Positions 1 to 6,835 of a DNA stretch of 64,000 nt are shown here, piece by piece. The number at the start of each line of letters is the position of its first letter. Position 1 is the first letter of the stretch. Source of the stretch: CAIVAT01 sp037139855. Lineage in GTDB: Bacteria > Bacteroidota > Bacteroidia > Bacteroidales > FEN-979. The stretch covers positions 13,586-77,585 of the forward strand of contig JBAXFM010000001.1 of NCBI GenBank assembly GCA_037139855.1, read 5' to 3'. Made by a program: the position numbers and the translations under genes. Below the pieces are notes generated by a model. The model was not told the origin of the DNA, ran no database searches, and saw only the letters and a list, made by a program, of their open reading frames with translations.

Positions 1-393
1 GACAAGGACAAGAACAAAACAACGTTCACGTTCAAGTCGATCAACAAAGGTCCGGATGTTGCCGATTACCAGGGAACGATGACCTACAGCACAGTGCTTG
101 CAACCATTGCCGCAGACGCTGCTACCGTTAACCTGGTAACAGGTTCCGGCAGGTATGCGCTGACTTCGGGTGTTGCTGCAGCTGCAACCATCACGACCTG
201 CAGCAATGCAGTTGACGGAATGAGTTTCACCCTGGTTGGATCCGGAGGAGCATTTCCTTCTGAAATCACCGGTGATGACTTTGTACTGTCATCCGGAACG
301 GCATGGACCGCCATTGCAGGCGCTGAGATCACCTTCAAAGCGTTCAAAAGCGGTGCAAGTGCATGGAAGTTCTTCGAATTGAGCCGCAAATAG
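1..393 (+). CDS. Tail tube-like protein, C-terminal fragment (start outside window)
   Basis: The window begins exactly on a codon boundary in this gene. Comparison with the full copy at 38331-39140 shows that codons 140-269 and the stop are present here. The fragment holds the end of the tube-like domain and the C-terminal beta-rich domain that resembles the repeats at the end of the capsid protein. See the full copy for details. Confidence 0.85.
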   Translation, partial: DKDKNKTTFTFKSINKGPDVADYQGTMTYSTVLATIAADAATVNLVTGSGRYALTSGVAAAATITTCSNAVDGMSFTLVGSGGAFPSEITGDDFVLSSGTAWTAIAGAEITFKAFKSGASAWKFFELSRK

Positions 394-438
394 CGGATAG
401 TTTACGAGGTTAATTCCTCCCATAATCAAGTGTGTGTT

Positions 439-472
439 ACCCGTCGCATGTCATGGTGCGGCGGGTTTTTTA
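439..472 (+). terminator. Rho-independent terminator after the tail tube gene
   Basis: ACCCGTCGCA and TGCGGCGGGT form a 10-bp stem with one G-U pair around an 8-nt loop, followed by a run of T. It separates the tail tube transcript from the late promoter at 474-509. Confidence 0.85.
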
Positions 473-473
473 A

Positions 474-509
474 TGTCCTTTTCAGATTATATCAATGATT
501 TTAAGTTTG
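474..509 (+). promoter_or_regulatory. Phage late promoter, site 1
   Basis: TGTCCTTT (474-481), exactly 20 nt, then TAAGTTTG (502-509), a match to the Bacteroidota -7 box TAnnTTTG. The same upstream octamer at the same spacing occurs at 6499, 12314, 16623 and (first base A) 35151. It lies between a terminator and the start codon at 533. Confidence 0.75.
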
Positions 510-532
510 TTTCGATTCAAAAACATTCAGTT

Positions 533-880
533 ATGAAAACCGAAATTGAAAATTATTTTAAAAAGGACCGCAGTCACGCCGGCGGCGTTCAGCTGATCAT
601 GAAACATTCCAACCGCCTTGCTCTGAAGAAACAGTGCAACATGCAACCTGAAAGTGAGTATATGACCGGTGTGATCCATGAAGAGCTGCGCGAGCTCGCC
701 GGGATGACCCAGGAGGCGCTCAGGGATCTGTTTTCGGCAAAAGTGGCCAAAGATATTCCCCAGGTGAAAGATGTTGTTATACCCCCTGTGAAGGCACAAT
801 CGGCAAACCCACCGGTGGCCACAAAAACCGCCAAAACCGTAAGTGGGCCCGCCTCAAAAAAAGCGAGCCGCAAAAAATAG
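533..880 (+). CDS. Candidate tail assembly chaperone, short form (gpG-like)
   Basis: A 115-residue protein with no signal or membrane segment. The first two thirds are helical and charged; the tail is rich in Pro, Ala and Lys. I start it at ATG 533 because the longer frame upstream overlaps the terminator at 439-472 and the promoter box ends at 509. It directly follows the tail tube gene, the usual place of the phage lambda gpG/gpGT-type chaperones that hold the tape measure protein during tail assembly. Near its end the slippery run A AAA AAA G (856-863) allows a -1 shift into the frame that stays open to 1362. The function is inferred from position and the frameshift signal, not from recognised sequence similarity. 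Confidence 0.65.
   Translation: MKTEIENYFKKDRSHAGGVQLIMKHSNRLALKKQCNMQPESEYMTGVIHEELRELAGMTQEALRDLFSAKVAKDIPQVKDVVIPPVKAQSANPPVATKTAKTVSGPASKKASRKK
856..863 (+). promoter_or_regulatory. Candidate -1 ribosomal frameshift site
   Basis: Seven A followed by G. In the frame of the 533-880 gene it reads TCA AAA AAA GCG, so the heptamer is A_AAA_AAA, the class of slippery site used in dnaX and phage tail chaperone genes. A second, weaker run (C AAA AAA TAG) lies at the stop codon, 871-880. Confidence 0.6.
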
Positions 881-1362
881 CATTAAACTCAGTACCGGCC
901 TTCCGTATCCGGGAAGAATTCCCCTTTTTGCGGCAAAATGATTGCCCCCCTGAGTTGAAGATCCTCGTGGCAGACATGCTAACGGCTTATGACAATTATA
1001 AGCTCGGGCATGCCTGCCTGTTTACTGCGCGTACACACGAAGAGATTCACCGGGCGGCCAGTGACACGGTTGAAAATTACCTGGAGAACCGGCGCATCTG
1101 GAAGGAACTCAATCACTATAAGGAAAAAGGTACCATCCTGGGTGAACATAGGATTTTCACCTGGTTAAAAAGAGTGGATGATATCCGGGGAATGAAGATC
1201 GGTGACCTGGTAAACCTGAAGATTCGCCTGGATAATAATCTGGTGCGTAACCGGGCCGCCTTGCGCCGGCAACCTGATCACCCGCAGACCCTGATCCGCA
1301 AGGAGCGCATCAGGGAGATGGAAAAAGAACAGGCAGAAGTTAACCGTTTACTAAACTTATAA
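862..1362 (+). CDS. Downstream frame of candidate gpGT-like frameshift protein
   Basis: This frame is open from 682 to the stop at 1360-1362 but has no ATG, GTG or TTG before TTG 928, and its first ATG is at 976. The stretch before 928 (reading IREEFPFLRQ) looks like part of the same protein, so starting at 928 would cut into it. A -1 shift at 856-862 would add 166 residues to the first 110 of the 533-880 gene, giving a 276-residue fusion. The part after 928 is helical and Arg/Glu-rich, with no domain I recognise. It ends where the GTG of the next gene begins. If there is no frameshift, translation would have to start at TTG 928, TTG 955 or ATG 976. Confidence 0.6.
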   Translation, partial: SEPQKIALNSVPAFRIREEFPFLRQNDCPPELKILVADMLTAYDNYKLGHACLFTARTHEEIHRAASDTVENYLENRRIWKELNHYKEKGTILGEHRIFTWLKRVDDIRGMKIGDLVNLKIRLDNNLVRNRAALRRQPDHPQTLIRKERIREMEKEQAEVNRLLNL

Positions 1363-1968
1363 GTGAATTCAAAGTTTTTCAATATCGACGAGCTGGAGGA
1401 TCCCGGTGATGATCAGCAAAGCGCTGACACATCAGGGATCCGCATTGAACGTTTCCTGCAGCTGCACGAACAGCGAATTGAGAGTATCAAGGATCTGACA
1501 GGCCGTTTGCCAGGTGAAGGTGAGATTTTCTTCTTGTGGACCGTAAATTCATTCAATGCGTTCACCTTCATTCCGTTCATCATCAAAGAATGTGGACCTA
1601 TACAGCAACTGATCCTGGCCACTTATTCCATCAACATCCGGATCATTGATGCCCTGGTGCGGCTGATCGACAAAGGGCTGATCCTTTCTGTTGATATTTT
1701 CATCAGTGATTCAGTCCGCAGCCGGTTGCCCAAAGTGTATGATCACCTGATGGCGCTGGTCGAGACCAAACCGGTGAGGGTAAAATATTCCTGGAATCAT
1801 GCCAAGATTGCCCTGATCCGCTCCGGTGATCACTATTTCGACGTGGAAAGGTCCGGGAACTGGGGCGAAAACGCCCAGCATGAGCAATATGTTTTCCTGA
1901 ATAACAGAAGTGTGTTTGAATTTCGTAAAAATGAAATCCTCAATGGAATTAACCCCTGCACAGTATAA
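1363..1968 (+). CDS. PLD-superfamily-like protein beside the terminase genes
   Basis: A 201-residue protein starting with GTG directly after the previous stop (TAAGTG), so translation is probably coupled. The C-terminal third carries HAK (H146, K148), then SGN (164-166), E169-N170 and E174. This spacing recalls the HxK ... GSxN motif of one phospholipase D-type half-site, a fold used by nucleases such as Nuc and BfiL-type enzymes. The aspartate of a classic HKD motif is not in its usual place. It overlaps the start of the terminase small subunit-like gene by 38 bp. A role in DNA packaging or in cutting DNA ends would fit the position, but this is inference. Family assignment is moderate, activity unknown. 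Confidence 0.5.
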   Translation: MNSKFFNIDELEDPGDDQQSADTSGIRIERFLQLHEQRIESIKDLTGRLPGEGEIFFLWTVNSFNAFTFIPFIIKECGPIQQLILATYSINIRIIDALVRLIDKGLILSVDIFISDSVRSRLPKVYDHLMALVETKPVRVKYSWNHAKIALIRSGDHYFDVERSGNWGENAQHEQYVFLNNRSVFEFRKNEILNGINPCTV

Positions 1969-2830
1969 AGAGATCGAAAAGCTCGCGGCGGTCAACTACA
2001 GCGTGAAACAAATCGCCATGTACCTGGATGTGGATCCCAAAGCATTCCAGAAAGAGTTCAGCAACCTTGAATCGAAGGTCCGCTATCATTATGACCGGGG
2101 GTTGCTCGTTACCCAGGCGGAACTGGACATGGCCAACCTCAAAAGGGCAAAGGATGGCAACATGACTTCCATCCAGCAGTGGAAAAAGGATGCAAATTCT
2201 CAAAAGCTTGACAACCTGAAAAAACAGGTGTTTTTCGATGAAGAGCACAATGAATATGAACAGCTGCAGGGGCTGATCGAGCGGGGAGAGACGGGAAAAC
2301 TGCCTGAAAAGGTTGTAAACTTTTATGAGCAGATTGATTTCATCCGTTGCCTGTACAACAAATACGAATCGAAGAGTTTTATCATCAACGCCGTGGTTGT
2401 TCAATACCCGCGGCTGTCCAAATACCAGGCAACGCAGCTTTATTATGAAACCCTGAATTTCTTCAACCTGGATAACCAGGTGAAAGTTGAAGCCTGGGCG
2501 AATATCTATGCCGACCGGTTGGATAACATGGCCAGGATCTGTTATGAGCTGAATGACTTCGAAACCGCCCGCCGGCTGACCATGGACAGCGCCGAGCTGC
2601 GCGGTGTAGGCAAGGATAAGCCGAACCAGGTTCCTGATGAACTGCTTGACCGCCGGCCGGTATTTTACACCATCCGGATCGAGGATATCGGGGTGTCGAA
2701 AATCAATCGCAATGATCTGGCTGCCTTCATTGATAACCTGGATATCACCGAAAGGGAAAAATCAAAAGTGAAGCGTGAAGCCATGATTGAAGATGTTCCA
2801 TTTGAAATGCTGCCAGATGAGCAAAACTAA
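1931..2830 (+). CDS. Terminase small subunit-like protein
   Basis: A 299-residue protein. The N-terminus (residues about 5-40) reads like a homeodomain-type helix-turn-helix (LTPAQYKEIEKL ... YSVKQIAMYL), typical of small terminase subunits that recognise packaging sites. The rest is helical and charged. It overlaps the large terminase start by 14 bp (ATG 2817 against stop 2830), the usual terS-terL arrangement. ATG 1931 is preferred over the in-frame ATG 1910; ATG 1943 is also possible. It is longer than most small subunits (often 150-200 residues), so it may carry an extra domain. Confidence 0.65.
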   Translation: MKSSMELTPAQYKEIEKLAAVNYSVKQIAMYLDVDPKAFQKEFSNLESKVRYHYDRGLLVTQAELDMANLKRAKDGNMTSIQQWKKDANSQKLDNLKKQVFFDEEHNEYEQLQGLIERGETGKLPEKVVNFYEQIDFIRCLYNKYESKSFIINAVVVQYPRLSKYQATQLYYETLNFFNLDNQVKVEAWANIYADRLDNMARICYELNDFETARRLTMDSAELRGVGKDKPNQVPDELLDRRPVFYTIRIEDIGVSKINRNDLAAFIDNLDITEREKSKVKREAMIEDVPFEMLPDEQN

Positions 2831-4502
2831 GATAACGACTCAGGAGGCCGATATCCGTTACTCGAATTGGATATCCACGCTGATCGATCTGATCAAGCCG
2901 GCAAATCTTTATCTCTATGGTGGCCGTGGAACGGCAAAATCAACTGAAATACTGGCAAAAAGGACCATTGATGTGGTATATGACATGCCCAGGGCAAGTT
3001 TTGCCTTTGTATCGGATACTTACGTGAACCTGATGACCAACATTATTCCGGCCATTTTGACAGGATGGGAGGGGAGAATGAAATTCCTGGAGAACTATCA
3101 TTTCGTGGTCGATGTGCCGCCTCCGGATCACTGGCCCAAACCCCTGGTTAAAACCTTTTCATTCAAACATACTATTTCAACCTTCAACGGTTGTAAGTTC
3201 TTTCTTACTTCTCTTGACAGGCCATCATCGAACGCCGGGATCTCCGTAGTGCACCATTTTGGCGATGAAGCAAAGTACCTCCAGTGGGATAAATTAAGTA
3301 AGCTTTTTCCGACGCTCAGGGGAGACTATGCCCTTTATGGCCATTCCCATTACTTTATGGGTCAAACGTTCTGCAGCGACATGGCTGATCCCAGTGTGGG
3401 AGAAAGTGACTGGATGCTGCGCATGGAAAAGAACATGGACAAAGAACAGATCACCCGGATCATCCAATCTGCCATTATCCTCAATGAAATTAACCTGGAG
3501 CTTTACCAGGCTGAGCAAAAAGGTGAGGATATCAAACGCATTGACAACATCAAAAAAAATCAGGCTCGCTGGATAGAGCGCATCCGCAAGATTCGCCAGG
3601 ACAGCACATTCTTCTACATAGTCAGTTCCTTTGCCAATGCCGATATACTTACCCTGCGATACTTCCAGAACCTGTTGGCATCATTGACATTTGAAGAGTT
3701 TAAGACTGCAGTACTGTCTATCCGTAAGACCCTGGAGAAGGGCGCCCGTTTCTATGGTGCCCTGGCAGATAAGCATTTCTACATTGATGGCTACAACTAT
3801 GACTACTATGACAAGTTTGGCATACGTGACAATGTGTCTCAGACATCAGCAGGGCTGAAGTATGTACAGCATGATAAGATACTCGAGGGTGGGTTTGATG
3901 CAGGCAACATGATGAGCCTGGTAATAGGGCAGGAGCAGGGCAATCAGTATAGGGTACTCAAAGGTATGTACACGCTTACACCAGAGTGGATAAGGGAGTT
4001 AGGCGATAAGTTCATTACATTCTTTGAACCACATAAGCGTAAGGTATTGCATCTGTACCATGACAGATCAACCAATCAGTATCGTAAGACAGGACGTGAC
4101 GTTGCTACTCAACTCAAACATGATATCGAATACAATAAGGCAGGCACACGTACTGGATGGATCGTACAGCTTATGAGTGTGGGACAGGGCAACATATCGC
4201 ACTCAGATGAGTTCAACCTGATGAACATCATGATGGGTGAGAAGGATAAGAGATTACCCAAACTGTTAATAGATAAGTTTGAGTGCAAGGAACTCAAGAG
4301 CCAGCTCGAGATCACTCCCGTTACCAAGAGCAGCAAGGGTGAGATACAGAAGGTAAAGAAAGGCGATAAGTTATCGCCATCACGATTGGCAATGGAGTCA
4401 ACAAACTTCTGTGATGCGTTCAAATATCTGCTATGCAGGCACAAATGGCTTGCCATAGCCAGGCAGAAGAGGGGCCTTACCTTTGGCTCCCTTAACATGT
4501 AA
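2817..4502 (+). CDS. terL: Terminase large subunit
   Basis: The 561-residue packaging motor, which pumps DNA into the procapsid using ATP and cuts the concatemer. The Walker A motif GGRGTAKST is near residues 35-43 and an acidic HHFGDEAKYL segment, the likely Walker B region, near residue 150. Aspartates in the C-terminal half (for example GGFDAGN and YHDRST) suit the RNase H-like nuclease domain. The start at 2817 follows the small subunit overlap; an upstream in-frame ATG at 2787 lies well inside terS. Codon use changes at about 3600: from there on Lys is nearly always AAG and about ten of 17 Ile codons are ATA, unlike the first half and the neighbours. The gene may be a mosaic of an ATPase half and a nuclease half of different origin. 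Confidence 0.9.
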   Translation: MSKTKITTQEADIRYSNWISTLIDLIKPANLYLYGGRGTAKSTEILAKRTIDVVYDMPRASFAFVSDTYVNLMTNIIPAILTGWEGRMKFLENYHFVVDVPPPDHWPKPLVKTFSFKHTISTFNGCKFFLTSLDRPSSNAGISVVHHFGDEAKYLQWDKLSKLFPTLRGDYALYGHSHYFMGQTFCSDMADPSVGESDWMLRMEKNMDKEQITRIIQSAIILNEINLELYQAEQKGEDIKRIDNIKKNQARWIERIRKIRQDSTFFYIVSSFANADILTLRYFQNLLASLTFEEFKTAVLSIRKTLEKGARFYGALADKHFYIDGYNYDYYDKFGIRDNVSQTSAGLKYVQHDKILEGGFDAGNMMSLVIGQEQGNQYRVLKGMYTLTPEWIRELGDKFITFFEPHKRKVLHLYHDRSTNQYRKTGRDVATQLKHDIEYNKAGTRTGWIVQLMSVGQGNISHSDEFNLMNIMMGEKDKRLPKLLIDKFECKELKSQLEITPVTKSSKGEIQKVKKGDKLSPSRLAMESTNFCDAFKYLLCRHKWLAIARQKRGLTFGSLNM

Positions 4503-4645
4503 CACAATCCTTATAGGCAATGCCCATATATGTGTGATTTCGTAAAGTACGAAACCACTGCATGTGTGGGATCCTCCATGCCCTTTTGTCATATATCCGC
4601 CTACCAGCGCGGGTGAACGTGCCCCCCGGCGGCTGGGCGGGTCGT

Positions 4646-4688
4646 CCGGTTTGGCATCTTGGCTTTTGTAAAAGCCAAACCAAACCGG
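4646..4688. repeat. Long nested hairpin after terL
   Basis: Outer arms CCGGTTTGG (4646-4654) and CCAAACCGG (4680-4688) are perfect complements; inside them TTGGCTTTT (4659-4667) and AAAAGCCAA (4670-4678) pair around GT. On the minus strand it is followed by a T run, so it could end leftward transcription; on the plus strand it has none. Confidence 0.7.
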
Positions 4689-4699
4689 TTAAAAAATAG

Positions 4700-4725
4700 A
4701 AAATCAGCCATTCTGTCTGATTTTT
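4700..4725 (+). terminator. Terminator after terL
   Basis: AAAATCAG and CTGATTTT form an 8-bp stem with a 9-nt loop, running into TTTTT. It is the first typical terminator downstream of the large terminase gene. Confidence 0.6.
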
Positions 4726-4762
4726 ACATAAAGTTTTACTTTAATGTTGATCTCATGGAAAG

Positions 4763-4945
4763 GGAAGTTCAAATTTTGGACTTCCTTTTTCTTTGAATAA
4801 CCGGCAAAGAAAAAGGAAGCGAAAAAGAAACCGAGTTTGGCCAGCGCACTACTTAATACTCGAAATTCATCAAAGTTACCTATGGGGAAAGAAGGGTAAA
4901 ACTGTCAAGGGCGGCCTCCTGGAGGAACTTGCCGCCTTTCAGGTT
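4763..4945 (-). ncRNA. Structured repeat, copy 1 (candidate minus-strand small RNA)
   Basis: On the minus strand: a TAACTTTG promoter-like box (4871-4878), the conserved block TAAGTAGTGCGCTGGCCA (4838-4855), then a perfect 15-bp stem CTTCCTTTTTCTTTG/CAAAGAAAAAGGAAG (4781-4795 with 4805-4819). A second hairpin (4763-4785) could end a transcript. A diverged copy at 5728-5885 has the same order and spacing, and its stem has changed on both sides while still pairing. Upstream of the box, a GCGGcCTCCTG...CCGCC hairpin (about 4907-4938) is also shared. It may be a transcribed RNA or a mobile palindromic element. Confidence 0.5.
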
Positions 4946-5069
4946 ACTTCAGATTGCATGCAATCGTGACCCACACCCCTGACATTATTTATTCCCCGCG
5001 GTGAAGCCTTACGGCAAAATTTCATTATTAACCAGCGGCCTGATAACGGCTGCATAAAACAATTGCCGT

Positions 5070-5531
5070 ATGAAAACCATGAACTTGTTCAACTCGAGCG
5101 TTGCTGAAGTAAGCATCGTCTATCACAACACCGTTCGCCCGTCTGAGCGACAGAAAATCACCAAATCAAATGATGCCTTTGACCTTCTCAAGAGCATCTG
5201 GAATGACCAGATTGATCTTTATGAGTCGTTCTACATCCTTTTAATGAACAGGGCAAACAAAGTCCTGGGCTATCGCTGCATTTCCCAGGGAGGAGTCTCT
5301 GGGACCGTGGTGGATCCCAAAGCGATCTTCCAGGCCGCCCTGCTGGCTAATGCGTCAAACATTATCCTGGCACACAATCACCCGAGCGGAACCCTGGTTC
5401 CCTCAGAGGCCGACGAAAGAATTACAAAGAAGTTAAAATTAGCTGGTGAGTACATGGAAATACAGGTACTTGACCATCTGATCCTGGGCGATGAAAGCTT
5501 TTATTCATTTGCTGACGACGGGAGGTTATAA
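5070..5531 (+). CDS. radC: RadC-like JAB/MPN-domain protein
   Basis: A 153-residue protein made up of the RadC metalloprotease-like JAB domain alone. The metal-binding motif HNHPSG (H102, H104) with PSEAD (D115) and an upstream glutamate (E52) are all present, so the site looks intact. It lacks the helix-hairpin-helix N-terminus of full-length chromosomal RadC, as is common for copies carried on phages and integrative elements. RadC was once linked to DNA repair; its real function remains unsettled. It interrupts the packaging genes between terL and portal, has its own terminator (5674-5700), and is bracketed by two copies of a structured repeat, so it may have come in as a cassette. Its stop overlaps the start of the next small gene (TAATG). 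Confidence 0.88.
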   Translation: MKTMNLFNSSVAEVSIVYHNTVRPSERQKITKSNDAFDLLKSIWNDQIDLYESFYILLMNRANKVLGYRCISQGGVSGTVVDPKAIFQAALLANASNIILAHNHPSGTLVPSEADERITKKLKLAGEYMEIQVLDHLILGDESFYSFADDGRL

Positions 5532-5668
5532 TGGAAGCGCTATACGAAATGTTCAGCCAGCTGCAGGATGATGTTTACTATCCTGGGTACTGCCTTGCAA
5601 TGGAAACATCAGATCCTGAAAAGGTAAAATTCGAATGGGAACAGTTTTTAAAAATGTTCTCTAAATGA
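5531..5668 (+). CDS. Small protein downstream of RadC (45 residues)
   Basis: An ATG overlaps the RadC stop (TAATG at 5529-5533), and the frame runs 45 codons to TGA, 5 nt before a strong terminator. The product is acidic and aromatic (ends WEQFLKMFSK) with no membrane segment. Start-stop overlap and the terminator support a real translated gene in the RadC cassette. I do not recognise it. Confidence 0.6.
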   Translation: MEALYEMFSQLQDDVYYPGYCLAMETSDPEKVKFEWEQFLKMFSK

Positions 5669-5673
5669 CAGGA

Positions 5674-5700
5674 GCCCCGGGAAAACCCGGGGCTTTTTTT
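5674..5700 (+). terminator. Terminator of the RadC cassette
   Basis: GCCCCGGG, AAAA loop, CCCGGGGC, then seven T: a textbook intrinsic terminator 5 nt after the 45-residue gene. Confidence 0.93.
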
Positions 5701-5727
5701 ATGCTCGCAGCGGCTCGCCTTGAGGGC

Positions 5728-5885
5728 GGCTTTCTTTTTTGAAATCACCGCAAAGAAAGAAAGCCGGCAAAGAAAAACACGGTGGCCAGCGCACTACTTA
5801 TTACTCAAATTTAGTGCAAAGTTAACCTCACGAAAATATCATCTCTCTAAACGCGGTCTCCTGACGGATCCACCGCCCGTTGGGT
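5728..5885 (-). ncRNA. Structured repeat, copy 2 (candidate minus-strand small RNA)
   Basis: This is the partner of 4763-4945. On the minus strand it has a TAACTTTG box (5817-5824), the same block TAAGTAGTGCGCTGGCCA (5783-5800), then a stem of GGCTTTCTTTTTTG (5728-5741) against CAAAGAAAGAAAGCC (5751-5765), with one bulge and a 9-nt loop. The box-to-stem distance is 51 nt in both copies. The rest of the gap up to the gene at 6021 has two TTTTCATTC repeats and a small CCCC/GGGG hairpin just before the gene. Confidence 0.5.
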
Positions 5886-6020
5886 TCATTCATATCCTGC
5901 GGATACTGACCTGAACATTTGTTCCAGAATTTTCATTCCGGTTATGGCAGTGGCATAAATTTTTCATTCATCAGGCGGAGCCAGATGCCTAAATAAGTCC
6001 CCAGGGCAGGGGCACACACA

Positions 6021-6431
6021 ATGACAAAAGTAAGTTCAGCAGTTCAGAAACCCACCAACGGCGGGGCAAGTGCATCAGAAAAGACCGGTCTAACAGTGAT
6101 CAGGCCGGTTCAGTCTCCCAACTTCACGATTCCGGAAGAGAAAAACCCGGTACCGGAAGTCAAAAAGGAGTTAACCCTCACCGAAAAAATTCAAAAGGTC
6201 GAAAACCTGCAGCTCATCGTCGAGAAAAGGACGAAACTGGTGCAAACACGAAGCGAAATTGAAAGGTTTCAAACCGCTTCCAATGATTTCAACTGCAGCC
6301 TGCGGCTGAATGATTCAGACGGAAATGTCTTCACCACCAGTTTCACCCCTGGAATCAAGAAGGTAATTGAGTTCCTTAAGTCAGCTTTCGATGCAAGCAT
6401 CAGCGAAGTTGAACAGAAAATCAACTTCTAA
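6021..6431 (+). CDS. Conserved-type phage protein, function unknown
   Basis: A 136-residue protein. Residues 1-45 are disordered (Pro, Ser, Gly-rich); residues about 50-85 form a likely helical or coiled-coil segment (LTEKIQKVENLQLIVEKR), and the C-terminal part is mixed with a final helix. The pattern resembles hypothetical proteins common in Bacteroidota phages and mobile elements, from memory. It stands alone between the structured repeat and its own terminator at 6443-6473, so it is a separate transcription unit inserted between the terminase and portal genes. No function can be assigned. Confidence 0.75.
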   Translation: MTKVSSAVQKPTNGGASASEKTGLTVIRPVQSPNFTIPEEKNPVPEVKKELTLTEKIQKVENLQLIVEKRTKLVQTRSEIERFQTASNDFNCSLRLNDSDGNVFTTSFTPGIKKVIEFLKSAFDASISEVEQKINF

Positions 6432-6442
6432 GCTTCTTAAAG

Positions 6443-6473
6443 GGAGTCCCGGGAAACCGGGACTCCTTTTTTT
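6443..6473 (+). terminator. Terminator before the portal operon
   Basis: GGAGTCCCGG and CCGGGACTCC form a perfect 10-bp stem with a GAAA tetraloop, followed by seven T. A separate perfect palindrome, CCCACCGGTGGG, follows at 6485-6496. Confidence 0.95.
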
Positions 6474-6498
6474 CTGCTCGTATCCCCACCGGTGGGTG

Positions 6499-6534
6499 TG
6501 TCCTTTAAAAAAACCTGCTCAAAAGATATGTTTG
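6499..6534 (+). promoter_or_regulatory. Phage late promoter, site 2
   Basis: TGTCCTTT (6499-6506), 20 nt, TATGTTTG (6527-6534). The start codon of the next gene is at 6539, only 4 nt past the box, so the transcript is probably leaderless or nearly so. It sits right after a terminator. Confidence 0.8.
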
Positions 6535-6538
6535 CTCC

Positions 6539-6829
6539 ATGATCACCGAGGAGACCATAGATCTGTACGAAGCCATCCGGGAAATGAGGAAATTGTCACA
6601 GCAGGACAAGTCCTTTTCTTTCGTTCATGCCACGCTGAACCGGGATAAGGATACCAGCGAAGGAATCCGGTACGTGAAAAGTGCACACCTCAGGCCTGCG
6701 GCCAAAGGGGATGATCTGGTAAACGCGGATGACAAGATTTTCTATTTCGATGAAGAGATTGAGAAACCAAGGGTTTGCTGGCAATTGCTGATCATGTATT
6801 TCGATGATAAACGGGTAATTCTTAATTGA
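6539..6829 (+). CDS. Small protein upstream of portal, unknown
   Basis: A 96-residue acidic protein with no signal or membrane segment. It is the first gene of the portal-neck-lysis operon, 6 nt before the portal gene. ATG 6539 lies only 4 nt past a promoter -7 box; the next in-frame ATG would drop 16 residues of helical sequence, so I keep 6539 and read the transcript as leaderless. I do not recognise the family. A small head-completion or portal-associated role would fit the location. Confidence 0.75.
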   Translation: MITEETIDLYEAIREMRKLSQQDKSFSFVHATLNRDKDTSEGIRYVKSAHLRPAAKGDDLVNADDKIFYFDEEIEKPRVCWQLLIMYFDDKRVILN

Positions 6830-6835
6830 TGCTGC

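Larger units (their letters stand above)
4503..5069. other. 567-bp gene-free stretch after terL
   Basis: I see no convincing gene here. It holds a nested hairpin (4646-4688), a terminator (4700-4725), a further hairpin (GGAAGTTC/GGACTTCC, 4763-4785) and the first copy of the structured repeat that flanks the RadC gene (about 4763-4945). GCATGCAATC-rich sequence between 4945 and 5069 shows nothing I recognise. Confidence 0.7.

Noticed and set aside
5720..5914. 64-codon plus-strand frame after the RadC cassette
   Set aside because: It is made of the structured repeat itself (hairpin arms rich in K, R and F codons), with no start context.
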